Counted from the first letter of the stretch, positions 5,829 through 12,664 are shown. The stretch is 16,460 nt of DNA from CBDTYW01 sp965364735 (GCA_965364735.1 CBDTYW010000060.1:1-16460), one strand, 5' to 3'. Notes: a model not told the origin generated them from the letters alone. A program made the numbers and translations.

Positions 5829-7112
5829 ATGCTTCGCGCATTCGGGAGCGCGGTCAGGATCCCTGACCTCCGCCGCAAGCTGTTGTTCACCGTCGCCATG
5901 ATCGGCGTCTACAGGGTCGGCTCGTGGCTGCCCCTGCCGGGGATCAACGTCGACCTGCTCGAGAACGCCGTCGCGCAGGGCGGAGCCGCGGGCTTCGCGT
6001 CGATCCTGAACGTCTTCTCGGGTGGTGCGCTCCAGCAGATGGCCGTGTTCGCGCTCGGGATCATGCCGTACATCACGGCGTCCATCATCATGCAGCTGCT
6101 CGCCGTGGTCATCCCGCGGCTCGAGGCGCTCCAGCGTGAAGGGGAGCAGGGCCGACGCAAGATCACCCAGTACACGCGGTACGGCACGATCGTGCTGTCC
6201 CTGCTCCAGGCGACGGGCCTCACGGTGCTCGTGCGCTCTGGCCAGGTCTTCGGTGCGGGCGTCGAGGTCATCGACGCCGACGCCGGAACCGGCATCATCC
6301 TGCTGATCGTGCTCACCCTGACCGCCGGCACCGGGTTCCTGATGTGGCTCGGCGAGCTGATCACGGCCCGCGGCGTCGGCAACGGCATGTCGCTGCTGAT
6401 CTACGTCTCCATCATCGCGGTCATCCCGTCGCAGATCTCGATCCTGCGAGCCTCGAACGGTGTGGGCGCGCTCTGGCTGGTGCTCGGCATCGGCATCTTC
6501 CTCACGGTCGCGGTCGTCTTCATCGAGCAGGGCCAGCGCCGGATCCCCGTGACCTACGCCCGTCGCCAGGCCGGGCGCAAGACCTACGGCGGTCAGTCGA
6601 CGTACATCCCGCTGAAGGTCAACCAGTCGGGCGTCATCCCGGTCATCTTCGCCTCGTCGCTGCTCTACCTGCCGCAGCTGCTGGCCAACGTCTCCGGGTG
6701 GCAGTGGTTGATCGACGCCAACACCCGGTACTTCCAGGATCCGTCGTCGTGGGTCTACATCGCGACCTTCGGTGGCATGACGATCTTCTTCGCCTACTTC
6801 TACACGGCGATCGCGTTCAACCCCTCCGAGGTGGCGGACAACCTCAAGCGCTACGGCGGCTACGTGCCCGGCCTGCGCCCGGGGACGCAGACCGAGGCCT
6901 ATCTCGAGAAGGTCCTGAGCCGCATCACGTTGCCGGGTGCGCTCTACCTGACCATCATCGCGGTGATGCCGTTCGTCGCGCTGGGCGCCTTCAACATCCA
7001 GTCCCTGCCGCTCGGCGGTGTCTCGCTGCTCATCATGGTCGGCGTCGCGCTCGAGACGATGAAGCAGGTCGAGGCCCAGCTGCTCCAGCGCAACTACGAG
7101 GGCTTCCTGTAG
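5829..7112 (+). CDS. secY: Protein translocase subunit SecY
   Basis: SecY is the channel of the Sec translocase in the cytoplasmic membrane and works with SecE, SecG and SecA or the ribosome. The 427-residue product has the expected ten membrane segments, beginning with one around residues 16-40 (LLFTVAMIGVYRVGSW). It has NGMSLLIY, the RRIPVTYARR cytosolic loop, STYIPLKVNQSGVIPVIFASS, and AFNPSEVADNLKRYGGYVPG with a conserved-loop GLRPGTQT. I chose the ATG at 5829 because AAGGAA is 8 bp upstream and MLRAFGSAVRIPDLRRK matches actinobacterial SecY. The upstream in-frame extension to 5790 is not conserved. adk follows after 78 bp. Confidence 0.98.
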   Translation: MLRAFGSAVRIPDLRRKLLFTVAMIGVYRVGSWLPLPGINVDLLENAVAQGGAAGFASILNVFSGGALQQMAVFALGIMPYITASIIMQLLAVVIPRLEALQREGEQGRRKITQYTRYGTIVLSLLQATGLTVLVRSGQVFGAGVEVIDADAGTGIILLIVLTLTAGTGFLMWLGELITARGVGNGMSLLIYVSIIAVIPSQISILRASNGVGALWLVLGIGIFLTVAVVFIEQGQRRIPVTYARRQAGRKTYGGQSTYIPLKVNQSGVIPVIFASSLLYLPQLLANVSGWQWLIDANTRYFQDPSSWVYIATFGGMTIFFAYFYTAIAFNPSEVADNLKRYGGYVPGLRPGTQTEAYLEKVLSRITLPGALYLTIIAVMPFVALGAFNIQSLPLGGVSLLIMVGVALETMKQVEAQLLQRNYEGFL

Positions 7113-7190
7113 GCGCCCGCCGTTTCGATTGGACGCAGCACGTAGGCTGCGACACGCTCCACCCTCACTGCTGACCATCAAGGAACACAC

Positions 7191-7754
7191 ATGCGGGTCA
7201 TCCTCGTCGGACCTCCGGGAGCGGGCAAGGGCACGCAGGCCGAGCGCCTCGTCGCCAAGTACGACATCCCGCACATCTCGACGGGCGACATCTTCCGCGC
7301 GAACGTGGGCAAGGGCACGGAGCTCGGTCAGAAGGCGAAGTCCTACATGGACGCCGGTGAGCTCGTCCCGGACGAGGTCGTGGTCGAGATGGTGGCTGAC
7401 CGGCTGACCCACGACGACGTCGCGAACGGATGCCTGCTCGACGGCTTCCCGCGCACGGTCCCGCAGGCGCAGGCGCTCGAAGAGCTGCTGACCGCGAGCA
7501 AGCAGCCGATCAACGTGGTCCTGAAGCTGTCGGTCGACGAGGACGAGCTCGTCGAGCGTCTCCTGTCTCGCGGCCGGGCGGACGACAAGGAAGACGTCAT
7601 CCGCCACCGCCTCGAGGTCTACCGTCAGCAGACGGAGCCGCTGGAGTACTTCTACTGGCAGCGCGGGTTGCTGCGCGACGTTGACGCCATGGGCGACATG
7701 GACGAGATCACCGAGCGGATGCTCGCCGTCCTCGAGGAGGTCAAGGCGGGCTGA
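7191..7754 (+). CDS. adk: Adenylate kinase
   Basis: Adenylate kinase interconverts AMP + ATP and 2 ADP in the cytoplasm. The 187-residue product carries the P-loop GPPGAGKGTQ (residues 7-16), the AMP-binding ISTGDIFR, LLDGFPRT, and SRGRADD at the LID. The LID is the short form without a zinc-binding insert, which is normal for actinobacteria and explains the length. AAGGAA lies about 6 bp before the ATG. The pair secY-adk is standard. map normally follows, but here the next gene is on the other strand and converges, with 14 bp between the stops and a shared hairpin. Confidence 0.98.
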   Translation: MRVILVGPPGAGKGTQAERLVAKYDIPHISTGDIFRANVGKGTELGQKAKSYMDAGELVPDEVVVEMVADRLTHDDVANGCLLDGFPRTVPQAQALEELLTASKQPINVVLKLSVDEDELVERLLSRGRADDKEDVIRHRLEVYRQQTEPLEYFYWQRGLLRDVDAMGDMDEITERMLAVLEEVKAG

Positions 7755-7760
7755 GGAGCA

Positions 7761-7780
7761 CGTTCGGCTCAGGCCGAGCG
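7761..7780. terminator. Bidirectional hairpin between adk and the diguanylate cyclase gene
   Basis: CGTTCGGC (7761-7768), loop TCAG (7769-7772), GCCGAGCG (7773-7780) forms an 8-bp stem with one G-U pair. It sits between two convergent genes and can form in either transcript. The loop contains the stop codon of the minus-strand gene (7769-7771). Confidence 0.55.
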
Positions 7781-8860
7781 GATCGGTGGGCGCGCTCCGC
7801 GGCGACCGACCGCGACGACCTGGTTGCGGCCGCCGTGCTTCGCTCCGTACAGCGCCTGGTCCACGCGCTGGAAGATCTGGCGAGGGGTGTCGTCGGCCCG
7901 CCGAACGGCGACGCCGAGGCTGATCGTGATCGCGGACGGCACCTCGAGCTGCTCGACGCGCCAGCGGCATCGCTCCGCGACGAGCCGGGCGGCCGCCATG
8001 TTGGCGTCGGGGAGGATGACGAGGAACTCCTCGCCACCCCATCGGCCGGCGACATCGCCGTCCCTCAGGCAACCTTCGAGGGTCCGCGCCACCGCATGCA
8101 GCGCAGCGTCGCCGGCGCTGTGTCCGTGGAAGTCGTTGAAGTCCTTGAAGTGGTCGACGTCGATCAGGATCAACGCGCCCGGGGCTTCGGCGTCGCAGGG
8201 CCGGGCCAGGAGCTCTGTGACGGCGTGATCGATCCCGCGCCGGTTCCGCAGCATCGTCAGCTGATCGACGAAGGCGAGCGCTGCCTGTTGGGTCTTGGCG
8301 GAGCTCTCGTCGGTCAGCAGCTGATTGCTGCGAGCCAGCCCCCACGCCATGGCCGTCACGGCCGCCGCGCTGAACATCGCAAGGCGGACCTCCTGGTTGT
8401 CGACCAGATCGAGAAGGCTGAGCGAGCCGGCGTGCGTCAGCAGGGGGACGGCGATGAAGAGCCCGATCACCCCGACGGCCGCGGTGAGTCCTCGCCGATG
8501 GCCGAGCATGAGGAACCCACCCAGGATCAGCAGCGTCGTTGCCCGGGATGCTCGGAAGGCGAGCGATGTGATCGTCGGGAGATCCGTCGGGTCGGCGACA
8601 CGCACCTCGGTCCAGAAGAGGGCCGTGAAGGCGATCACCCCGGTGGTGTACACCCCGACCTCGATCACGCGCTGGGGGAGACGGCGCGAGATCGCTCCCA
8701 GCAGGAGGCCACCCTCGACCATGAACGTCACGAGGTAGACGTCGCGCATCCGCGGCGATGACGCGGTCAGCGCGAGCGGAGGGAGGAAGCTGCAGACGAC
8801 GGCGAGCAGCACGAGGTACGTGCGGCGGCGCACGGCGTCGACTGCGTCGTTCTCCCTCAA
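7769..8860 (-). CDS. Membrane diguanylate cyclase (six helices plus GGDEF domain)
   Basis: The product is predicted to make cyclic di-GMP from two GTP. From a TTG at 8860 it has 363 residues. About six hydrophobic segments (from YLVLLAVVCSFLPPLAL near residue 15 to LAMFSAAAVTAMAWGLA near 170) form a membrane sensor region. A linker leads to the GGDEF domain: DQLTMLRNRRG (from 199), ILIDVDHFKDFND (from 231), the active-site GGEEF (275-279) and ISLGVAVRRAD. An RDGD inhibitory-site motif (266-269) lies five residues before GGEEF, so the enzyme should be active and product-inhibited. The start is uncertain: TTG 8860 has GGGGAA upstream, and GTG 8833 gives 354 residues. The frame is open to 9205, but that part overlaps infA. 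The gene occupies the usual map site. What the sensor region detects is unknown. Confidence 0.93.
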   Translation of the reverse strand: MRENDAVDAVRRRTYLVLLAVVCSFLPPLALTASSPRMRDVYLVTFMVEGGLLLGAISRRLPQRVIEVGVYTTGVIAFTALFWTEVRVADPTDLPTITSLAFRASRATTLLILGGFLMLGHRRGLTAAVGVIGLFIAVPLLTHAGSLSLLDLVDNQEVRLAMFSAAAVTAMAWGLARSNQLLTDESSAKTQQAALAFVDQLTMLRNRRGIDHAVTELLARPCDAEAPGALILIDVDHFKDFNDFHGHSAGDAALHAVARTLEGCLRDGDVAGRWGGEEFLVILPDANMAAARLVAERCRWRVEQLEVPSAITISLGVAVRRADDTPRQIFQRVDQALYGAKHGGRNQVVAVGRRGARPPIRSA

Positions 8861-8939
8861 GCCGTTCCCCGTCGATGCTCGCTCAACTGTCCAGTCGGCC
8901 GGGCGCCGAGGCACTTGAGCCAGCCGGGCTGCGCGCCGG

Positions 8940-8969
8940 TTGCAAGCCCGCCGCCGACTCAGGTACCGT
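8940..8969 (+). promoter_or_regulatory. Promoter for infA
   Basis: TTGCAA (8940-8945), an 18-bp spacer, and TACCGT (8964-8969) match the actinobacterial housekeeping pattern TTGnnn-N18-TAnnnT. It faces infA and would give a leader of about 120 bases. It explains how infA and perhaps the genes after it are expressed although the opposite-strand gene separates them from adk. The 235-bp gap 8861-9095 also holds two hairpins and no other gene. I see no clear promoter for the minus-strand gene. Confidence 0.65.
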
Positions 8970-8976
8970 GCGCGAC

Positions 8977-8999
8977 GGCCTCGCCCTTGCGGCGGGGCC
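8977..8999 (+). promoter_or_regulatory. Hairpin at the start of the infA leader
   Basis: GGCCTCGCC (8977-8985), loop CTTGC, GGCGGGGCC (8991-8999) forms a 9-bp stem with one G-U pair. It begins at about the predicted transcription start. A second 6-bp stem, CGCCAC/GTGGCG, lies at 9050-9065. These may stabilise or attenuate the transcript. There is no T-run. Confidence 0.4.
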
Positions 9000-9095
9000 A
9001 TGCCTGCTCGCACACGAACGCCTTCACGGCGCACGTCCGGGCTCGCGCCCGCCACACGAGTGGCGTGTCCCATCAGCACGACCAGAGATGTCCGC

Positions 9096-9317
9096 TTGAG
9101 CAACAAGGAAGACTCCATCCAGGTGGAGGGCACCGTCGTCGAGGCCCTGCCGAACACCACGTTCCGCGTGGAGCTCGAGAACGGCCACAAGGTCCTCGCC
9201 CACATCTCCGGGAAGATGCGGATGCACTACATCCGCATCCAGCTCGGTGACAAGGTGGTCGTGGAGCTCTCGACCTATGACCTCACCCGCGGCCGGATCA
9301 CCTACCGCTACAAGTAG
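9096..9317 (+). CDS. infA: Translation initiation factor IF-1
   Basis: IF-1 binds the 30S A site during initiation and helps IF-2 and IF-3. The 73-residue product has the standard length and is almost all signature: EGTVVEALPNTTFRVELENG, HKVLAHISGKMRMHYIRI, GDKVVVELSTYDLTRGRITY and the YRYK end. The start is TTG at 9096. No ATG or GTG in frame gives a plausible N-terminus, and SNKEDSIQVEG aligns with the usual KKDG..EVEG start. The ribosome binding site is weak (AGAG). An out-of-frame ATG at 9088 opens a three-codon frame whose TGA overlaps the TTG. Confidence 0.95.
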   Translation: MSNKEDSIQVEGTVVEALPNTTFRVELENGHKVLAHISGKMRMHYIRIQLGDKVVVELSTYDLTRGRITYRYK

Positions 9318-9719
9318 TGAGCCGTCACCGCACGTCCGAGAGGGCGTGAGGCCGCGTCCCCGACGCGGACAGGGCACACTGCACCGAGCCGGACGCGAAC
9401 CCGGCGCCTCGACAGCTCCCCGAGCCGAGGTACCCCGCGTCCGGGACAACCGAAGAAGCAGTACCCACGCCGGGTCCGCCCGGCGCGACTGGTCCGACGC
9501 GACGCCCTCGAGGTACCGCGGAGGACCCAGGTGCACGGCAGGGGAAGCCCAGCACCTCGTCCACCCCCACTGGATGGACGCTCGTCGGCAACCAGCCTGC
9601 GAGTTCGAGCAGCAGCAGCAACAACCGCCCAGCGCGGGCATCCGCCCGCGTTTCTGGCGAACCGAACCACGAGGACATCCGGCATTCGCCGGGCCTCGTT
9701 TCTCAGGAGGAGAGCGGAC
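9318..9719 (+). other. 402-bp gap between infA and rpmJ with three perfect hairpins
   Basis: I see no convincing gene here on either strand. The short frames lack family motifs and ribosome binding sites. The gap holds three perfect 7-bp stems: CCGCGTC/GACGCGG at 9352-9368, CGCCGGG/CCCGGCG at 9468-9485, and CGCGGGC/GCCCGCG at 9633-9650. TTTCT follows the third. The first lies 34 bp after infA and may end its transcript. The third, about 70 bp before rpmJ, looks like an attenuator. I found no clear TAnnnT promoter for rpmJ. Confidence 0.5.
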
Positions 9720-9833
9720 ATGAAGGTCAAGCCTTCGGTCAAGCGCATGTGCGACAAGTGTCGGATCATCCGACGTCGCGGGCGCGTCATGGTCATCTGC
9801 ACGAATCCGCGCCACAAGCAGCGCCAGGGCTGA
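9720..9833 (+). CDS. rpmJ: 50S ribosomal protein L36 (zinc form)
   Basis: L36 is the smallest protein of the large subunit and sits near the base of the L7/L12 stalk. The 37-residue product matches the family along its whole length: MKVKPSVKRMCDKCRIIRR, then GRVMVICTNPRHKQRQG. Cys11, Cys14, Cys27 and His32 form the usual zinc ribbon, so this is the zinc-binding (C+) type. A strong AGGAGGA ribosome binding site is 8 bp before the ATG. It begins the rpmJ-rpsM-rpsK-rpsD run, with rpsM 18 bp later. Confidence 0.97.
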   Translation: MKVKPSVKRMCDKCRIIRRRGRVMVICTNPRHKQRQG

Positions 9834-9851
9834 CGAAGGGAATCTTTCACC

Positions 9852-10235
9852 ATGGCTCGAATCTCCGGAGTCGACATCCCGCGCGACAAGCGCGTGATCA
9901 TCGCCCTGACCTACATCTACGGCATCGGACCGACGCGCTCCGCGCAGTTGCTCTCCGAGTCCGAGATCAACCCCGACACGCGTGTCCGTGACCTCACCGA
10001 CGAGGAGATCACGCGCATCCGTCGGTTCGTCGACGAGCAGTTCCGCGTCGAAGGTGACCTCCGCCGTGAGGTCGCGAACAACATCAAGCGCAAGATCGAG
10101 ATCGGCAGCTACCAGGGCATCCGTCACCGCCTCGGTCTGCCCGTCAACGGTCAGCGCACCCACACCAACGCCCGTACCCGCAAGGGGCCCCGTCGTGCCG
10201 TCGGCGGAATCCGGAAGCCCGTCCGCAAGGGCTGA
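9852..10235 (+). CDS. rpsM: 30S ribosomal protein S13
   Basis: S13 lies in the 30S head, touches the P-site tRNA and bridges to L5. The 127-residue product contains MARISGVDIPRDKRVIIALT, IYGIGPTRS (helix-two-turn-helix region), VEGDLRREV, and the C-terminal tail GIRHRLGLPVNGQRTHTNAR then TRKGPRRAVGG. Length and signatures are normal. AGGGAA lies before the ATG. It is separated from rpsK by 14 bp and is probably cotranscribed with it. Confidence 0.98.
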   Translation: MARISGVDIPRDKRVIIALTYIYGIGPTRSAQLLSESEINPDTRVRDLTDEEITRIRRFVDEQFRVEGDLRREVANNIKRKIEIGSYQGIRHRLGLPVNGQRTHTNARTRKGPRRAVGGIRKPVRKG

Positions 10236-10249
10236 GAGAGGACTGAGTC

Positions 10250-10633
10250 ATGGCACAGAAGCCCCGCAAGAAGAAGGAGCGGAAGAACGTCCTGCACGCG
10301 CAGGTCCACATCCGCGCCACCTTCAACAACACCGTCATCACCTTCACCGACCAGTCGGGCAACGCCCTGTCCTGGAGCTCAGGCGGAAACGCCGGCTTCA
10401 AGGGCAGCCGCAAGTCCACGCCGTTCGCCGCGCAGATCGCTGCCGAGGCTGCCTCCAAGGCCGCCATCGACAACGGCGTGCGCAAGGTCGACATCTACTG
10501 CAAGGGCCCCGGCGCTGGTCGTGAGACCGCCATCCGGACCCTCGCCGCAGCCGGTATCGAGGTGCTGTCCATCAAGGACATCACCCCGGTCCCGCACAAC
10601 GGCTGCCGTCCCCCCAAGAAGCGTCGCAGCTGA
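10250..10633 (+). CDS. rpsK: 30S ribosomal protein S11
   Basis: S11 forms part of the 30S platform near the E-site mRNA. The 127-residue product has HIRATFNNTVITFTDQSGNA, GFKGSRKSTPFAAQIAAEAA, VDIYCKGPGAGRETAIRTL, and the conserved ITPVPHNGCRPPKKRR end. Between SWS and FKGSRKS it reads SGGNAG, where actinobacterial S11 as I know it has a sequence like SAGHVG. GAGAGGA precedes the ATG. A 94-bp gap with an imperfect hairpin follows before rpsD. Confidence 0.97.
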   Translation: MAQKPRKKKERKNVLHAQVHIRATFNNTVITFTDQSGNALSWSSGGNAGFKGSRKSTPFAAQIAAEAASKAAIDNGVRKVDIYCKGPGAGRETAIRTLAAAGIEVLSIKDITPVPHNGCRPPKKRRS

Positions 10634-10656
10634 CGTTTCGTCATCAACCGTTGCAA

Positions 10657-10679
10657 CCGACCGCCAACACGGCAGTCGG
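10657..10679 (+). promoter_or_regulatory. Imperfect hairpin between rpsK and rpsD
   Basis: CCGACCGCC, loop AACAC, GGCAGTCGG gives a 9-position stem with one C-A mismatch, in the 94-bp gap. No T-run follows. In many bacteria S4 represses the operon that holds rpsD, so a structured leader here would fit, but this is inference. Confidence 0.35.
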
Positions 10680-10727
10680 TGACGAGGAACTCGGCTCCCT
10701 GACGGGGCCGCAACGAGGAATCACTTC

Positions 10728-11339
10728 ATGGCTCGCTACACCGGACCTGCCACCAGGGTCTCGCGCCGTCTCGGCGTCGACCTCAAGGGCAACGACAAGA
10801 ACTTCGAGAAGCGCCCGTACCCGCCGGGCGAGCACGGCCGTCGCCGCATCAAGGAGTCCGAGTACCTCCTGCAGCTCACCGAGAAGCAGAAGGCTCGGTA
10901 CTACTACGGCGTGCTCGAGAAGCAGTTCCGTCGCTACTACACCGAGGCCACGCGCGCCGAGGGCCGGACGGGTGACCAGCTCCTGATCAGCCTCGAGCTG
11001 CGTCTGGACAACCTCGTCTACCGCGGTGGCTTCGCGCGGACGCGTCGCGAGTCGCGCCAGCTCGTCTCGCACAAGCACGTGACCGTCAACGGTGGGGTCG
11101 TCAACATCCCGTCGTACAAGGTCAAGCCGGGCGACGTCGTCGCGATCCGGGAGCGCAAGGTCTCCCGCGAGAGCCAGGCCGTCCTCGGATCCCTCGAGGT
11201 CTGGGGTCAGCGTGACGTGCCGGCATGGCTGCGCTCCTCGGCCGACGAGTTCAAGATCGAGGTCATCGACCGTCCCATCCGGGCGCAGATCGACACGCCG
11301 GTCAACGAGCAGCTGATCGTCGAGCTCTACTCGAAGTGA
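10728..11339 (+). CDS. rpsD: 30S ribosomal protein S4
   Basis: S4 nucleates 16S 5'-domain assembly and, with S5, sets decoding accuracy. The 203-residue product begins MARYTGPATRVSRRLGVDL, has the RPYPPGEHGRRRIKESEYLL segment, and carries the S4 RNA-binding domain around residues 90-155 (RLDNLVYRGGFARTRRESRQ, then LVSHKHVTVNG). It ends VNEQLIVELYSK. The N-terminal zinc cysteines of some S4 proteins are absent, so this is the zinc-free form. GAGGA precedes the ATG. An 11-bp perfect hairpin begins 8 bp after the stop. Confidence 0.98.
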   Translation: MARYTGPATRVSRRLGVDLKGNDKNFEKRPYPPGEHGRRRIKESEYLLQLTEKQKARYYYGVLEKQFRRYYTEATRAEGRTGDQLLISLELRLDNLVYRGGFARTRRESRQLVSHKHVTVNGGVVNIPSYKVKPGDVVAIRERKVSRESQAVLGSLEVWGQRDVPAWLRSSADEFKIEVIDRPIRAQIDTPVNEQLIVELYSK

Positions 11340-11347
11340 TGCTGTCT

Positions 11348-11374
11348 GGTCTGCGCGACCCTGTCGCGCAGACC
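11348..11374 (+). terminator. Hairpin terminator after rpsD
   Basis: GGTCTGCGCGA (11348-11358), loop CCCTG, TCGCGCAGACC (11364-11374) is an 11-bp perfect stem directly after rpsD. The tail (GCCCAAGTTCTCG) has few Ts. It probably ends or reduces transcription before rpoA. The rest of the 188-bp gap (to 11527) holds no gene and no promoter I can defend. Confidence 0.65.
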
Positions 11375-11527
11375 GCCCAAGTTCTCGTCGTGTCACTCGA
11401 TGCGACGGCCACGCCCGCCCCAGGTCAGCGGGACGTGGAGACGCAACGCTCCGCCGATGGCCCTGGGAACGATGGCGGCGCGTGACGGCAGGATGTTGTC
11501 GTCGCAACCACCCCACAGGAACACCAC

Positions 11528-12559
11528 ATGTCCGACTACGGATTCTACGACGACGAGGCGATCTCGCTCGGTGAGACCGCTTCGGGTTCGCCCTTCACGG
11601 CGTACCGCCCGCGTCTCGACGAGCAGATCACCGAAGAGGGCCTCCGGTCCCGCTTCATCATCGACCCCCTCGAGCCCGGCTTCGGCTACACGCTCGGCAA
11701 CGCCCTGCGTCGCACGCTGCTGTCCTCCATCCCGGGTGCCGGCGTCACGCGCATCCGGTTCACCTCCGCGAAGGCTGCTGGCCCCGAGGGCGGCTCGGTG
11801 CTGCACGAGTTCAGCGCCATCGAGGGTGTGAAGGAAGACGTCACCGACATCATCCTCAACATCAAGGACCTCGTCGTTCGCTCCTCCTCGGACGAGCCCG
11901 TCGAGATCTTCCTCGGTGGTGACGGCCCCGGTGTCCTGACCGCCGAGAACATCTTCGCGCCGTCGCAGGTCGAGGTCGTCAACGAGGACCTCCACATCGC
12001 GACGCTCAACGCCGAGGGCCACCTCGAGATGTACCTGACCGTCGAGCGCGGCCGCGGCTACCGCACGGCGGATCAGAACAAGCGTCAGAACGACCCGATC
12101 GGCGTCATCCCGATCGACGCCATCTTCTCCCCGATCCGTCGTGTCGCGTACCGCGTCGAGTCGGCCCGCGTCGAGCAGATGACCAACTACGACAAGCTCA
12201 TCCTCGACATCGAGACCGACGGTTCGCTCACCCCCGCCCAGGCGCTGTCCTCGGCCGGTGAGACCCTGAAGGTCCTCTTCGAGCAGTTCGCTGAGTTCAC
12301 CGAGGGCGGCCCCGGTGGCATCGTCGTCGGCCCGGACGACGCGTTCGAGGCGCTGTCGCCGGACCTCGCCCTCCCCATCGAGGACCTGGATCTGTCGGTG
12401 CGTTCGTACAACTGCCTCAAGCGCGAAGGTTGCGCGACGGTCGGCGAGCTCGTCAAGAAGACCGAGCAGGACCTGCTCGAGATCCGCAACTTCGGCTCCA
12501 AGTCGATCGACGAGGTCAAGGACAAGCTCGCAGAGCTTGGTCTCGCCCTGTCGGAGTGA
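11528..12559 (+). CDS. rpoA: RNA polymerase subunit alpha, with extension and insertion
   Basis: Alpha forms the dimer that starts RNA polymerase assembly, and its C-terminal domain binds UP elements and activators. The 343-residue product has the assembly core FIIDPLEPGFGYTLGNALRR (from residue 43), VKEDVTDIILNIKDLVV, VERGRGY and RVEQMTNYDKLILDIET. The C-terminal domain has SVRSYNCLKREG and IRNFGSKSIDEVKDKLAELG, so the DNA-contacting Arg, Asn, Gly, Lys and Ser are kept. Two features are odd. About 25 acidic and small residues precede the usual N-terminus (AYRPRLDEQ). Residues 79-90 (TSAKAAGPEGGS) replace the usual two-residue DG before VLHEF, about ten extra residues. AGGAA precedes the ATG. 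Long hairpins flank the gene. Confidence 0.98.
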   Translation: MSDYGFYDDEAISLGETASGSPFTAYRPRLDEQITEEGLRSRFIIDPLEPGFGYTLGNALRRTLLSSIPGAGVTRIRFTSAKAAGPEGGSVLHEFSAIEGVKEDVTDIILNIKDLVVRSSSDEPVEIFLGGDGPGVLTAENIFAPSQVEVVNEDLHIATLNAEGHLEMYLTVERGRGYRTADQNKRQNDPIGVIPIDAIFSPIRRVAYRVESARVEQMTNYDKLILDIETDGSLTPAQALSSAGETLKVLFEQFAEFTEGGPGGIVVGPDDAFEALSPDLALPIEDLDLSVRSYNCLKREGCATVGELVKKTEQDLLEIRNFGSKSIDEVKDKLAELGLALSE

Positions 12560-12565
12560 CGTGAC

Positions 12566-12591
12566 GCGCCGGGCGAGCAGTCGCCCGGCGC
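12566..12591 (+). terminator. Hairpin after rpoA
   Basis: GCGCCGGGCGA (12566-12576), loop GCAG, TCGCCCGGCGC (12581-12591) is an 11-bp perfect, very GC-rich stem 6 bp after the rpoA stop. There is no T-run. It may be a terminator of the T-less type proposed for actinobacteria, or a stabiliser of the rpoA mRNA end. Confidence 0.55.
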
Positions 12592-12645
12592 CGCGCCACA
12601 CCGGTCGCCGCATCCCCAGCATCACCAAACTTCATCACGGGCCGC

Positions 12646-12664
12646 CTCGCGGCTGGCCCGCGAG
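12646..12664 (+). promoter_or_regulatory. Hairpin in the rplQ leader
   Basis: CTCGCGG (12646-12652), loop CTGGC, CCGCGAG (12658-12664) is a 7-bp perfect stem. It competes with a smaller stem, GCCGC/GCGGC (12641-12653), so two exclusive folds are possible in the 153-bp gap before rplQ. No promoter is evident. Confidence 0.35.

Noticed and set aside
7134..7151. Small inverted repeat CGCAGC/GCTGCG and a TAGGCT box between secY and adk
   Set aside because: The stem is only 6 bp and no -35 element sits at the right distance. This is not enough to call a promoter or terminator.
5619..8345. Very long minus-strand open frame (about 908 codons) across adk and secY
   Set aside because: It is antisense to secY and adk and out of frame with the cyclase. 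Its composition (Arg, Asp and His runs) is what GC-rich codon bias gives on the opposite strand, and it has no family motif.
7835..8761. Plus-strand frame of about 308 codons between adk and infA
   Set aside because: It is the antisense shadow of the cyclase, whose GGDEF motifs are clear. It shows no map motifs.
8861..9205. N-terminal extension of the cyclase frame up to 9205
   Set aside because: The extension overlaps infA and its promoter, is very Arg-rich, and has no hydrophobic or domain character. The membrane region starts only after about 8833.
9609..9625. AGC-rich microsatellite-like run before rpmJ
   Set aside because: Only four or so units. In GC-rich non-coding DNA this is not notable.
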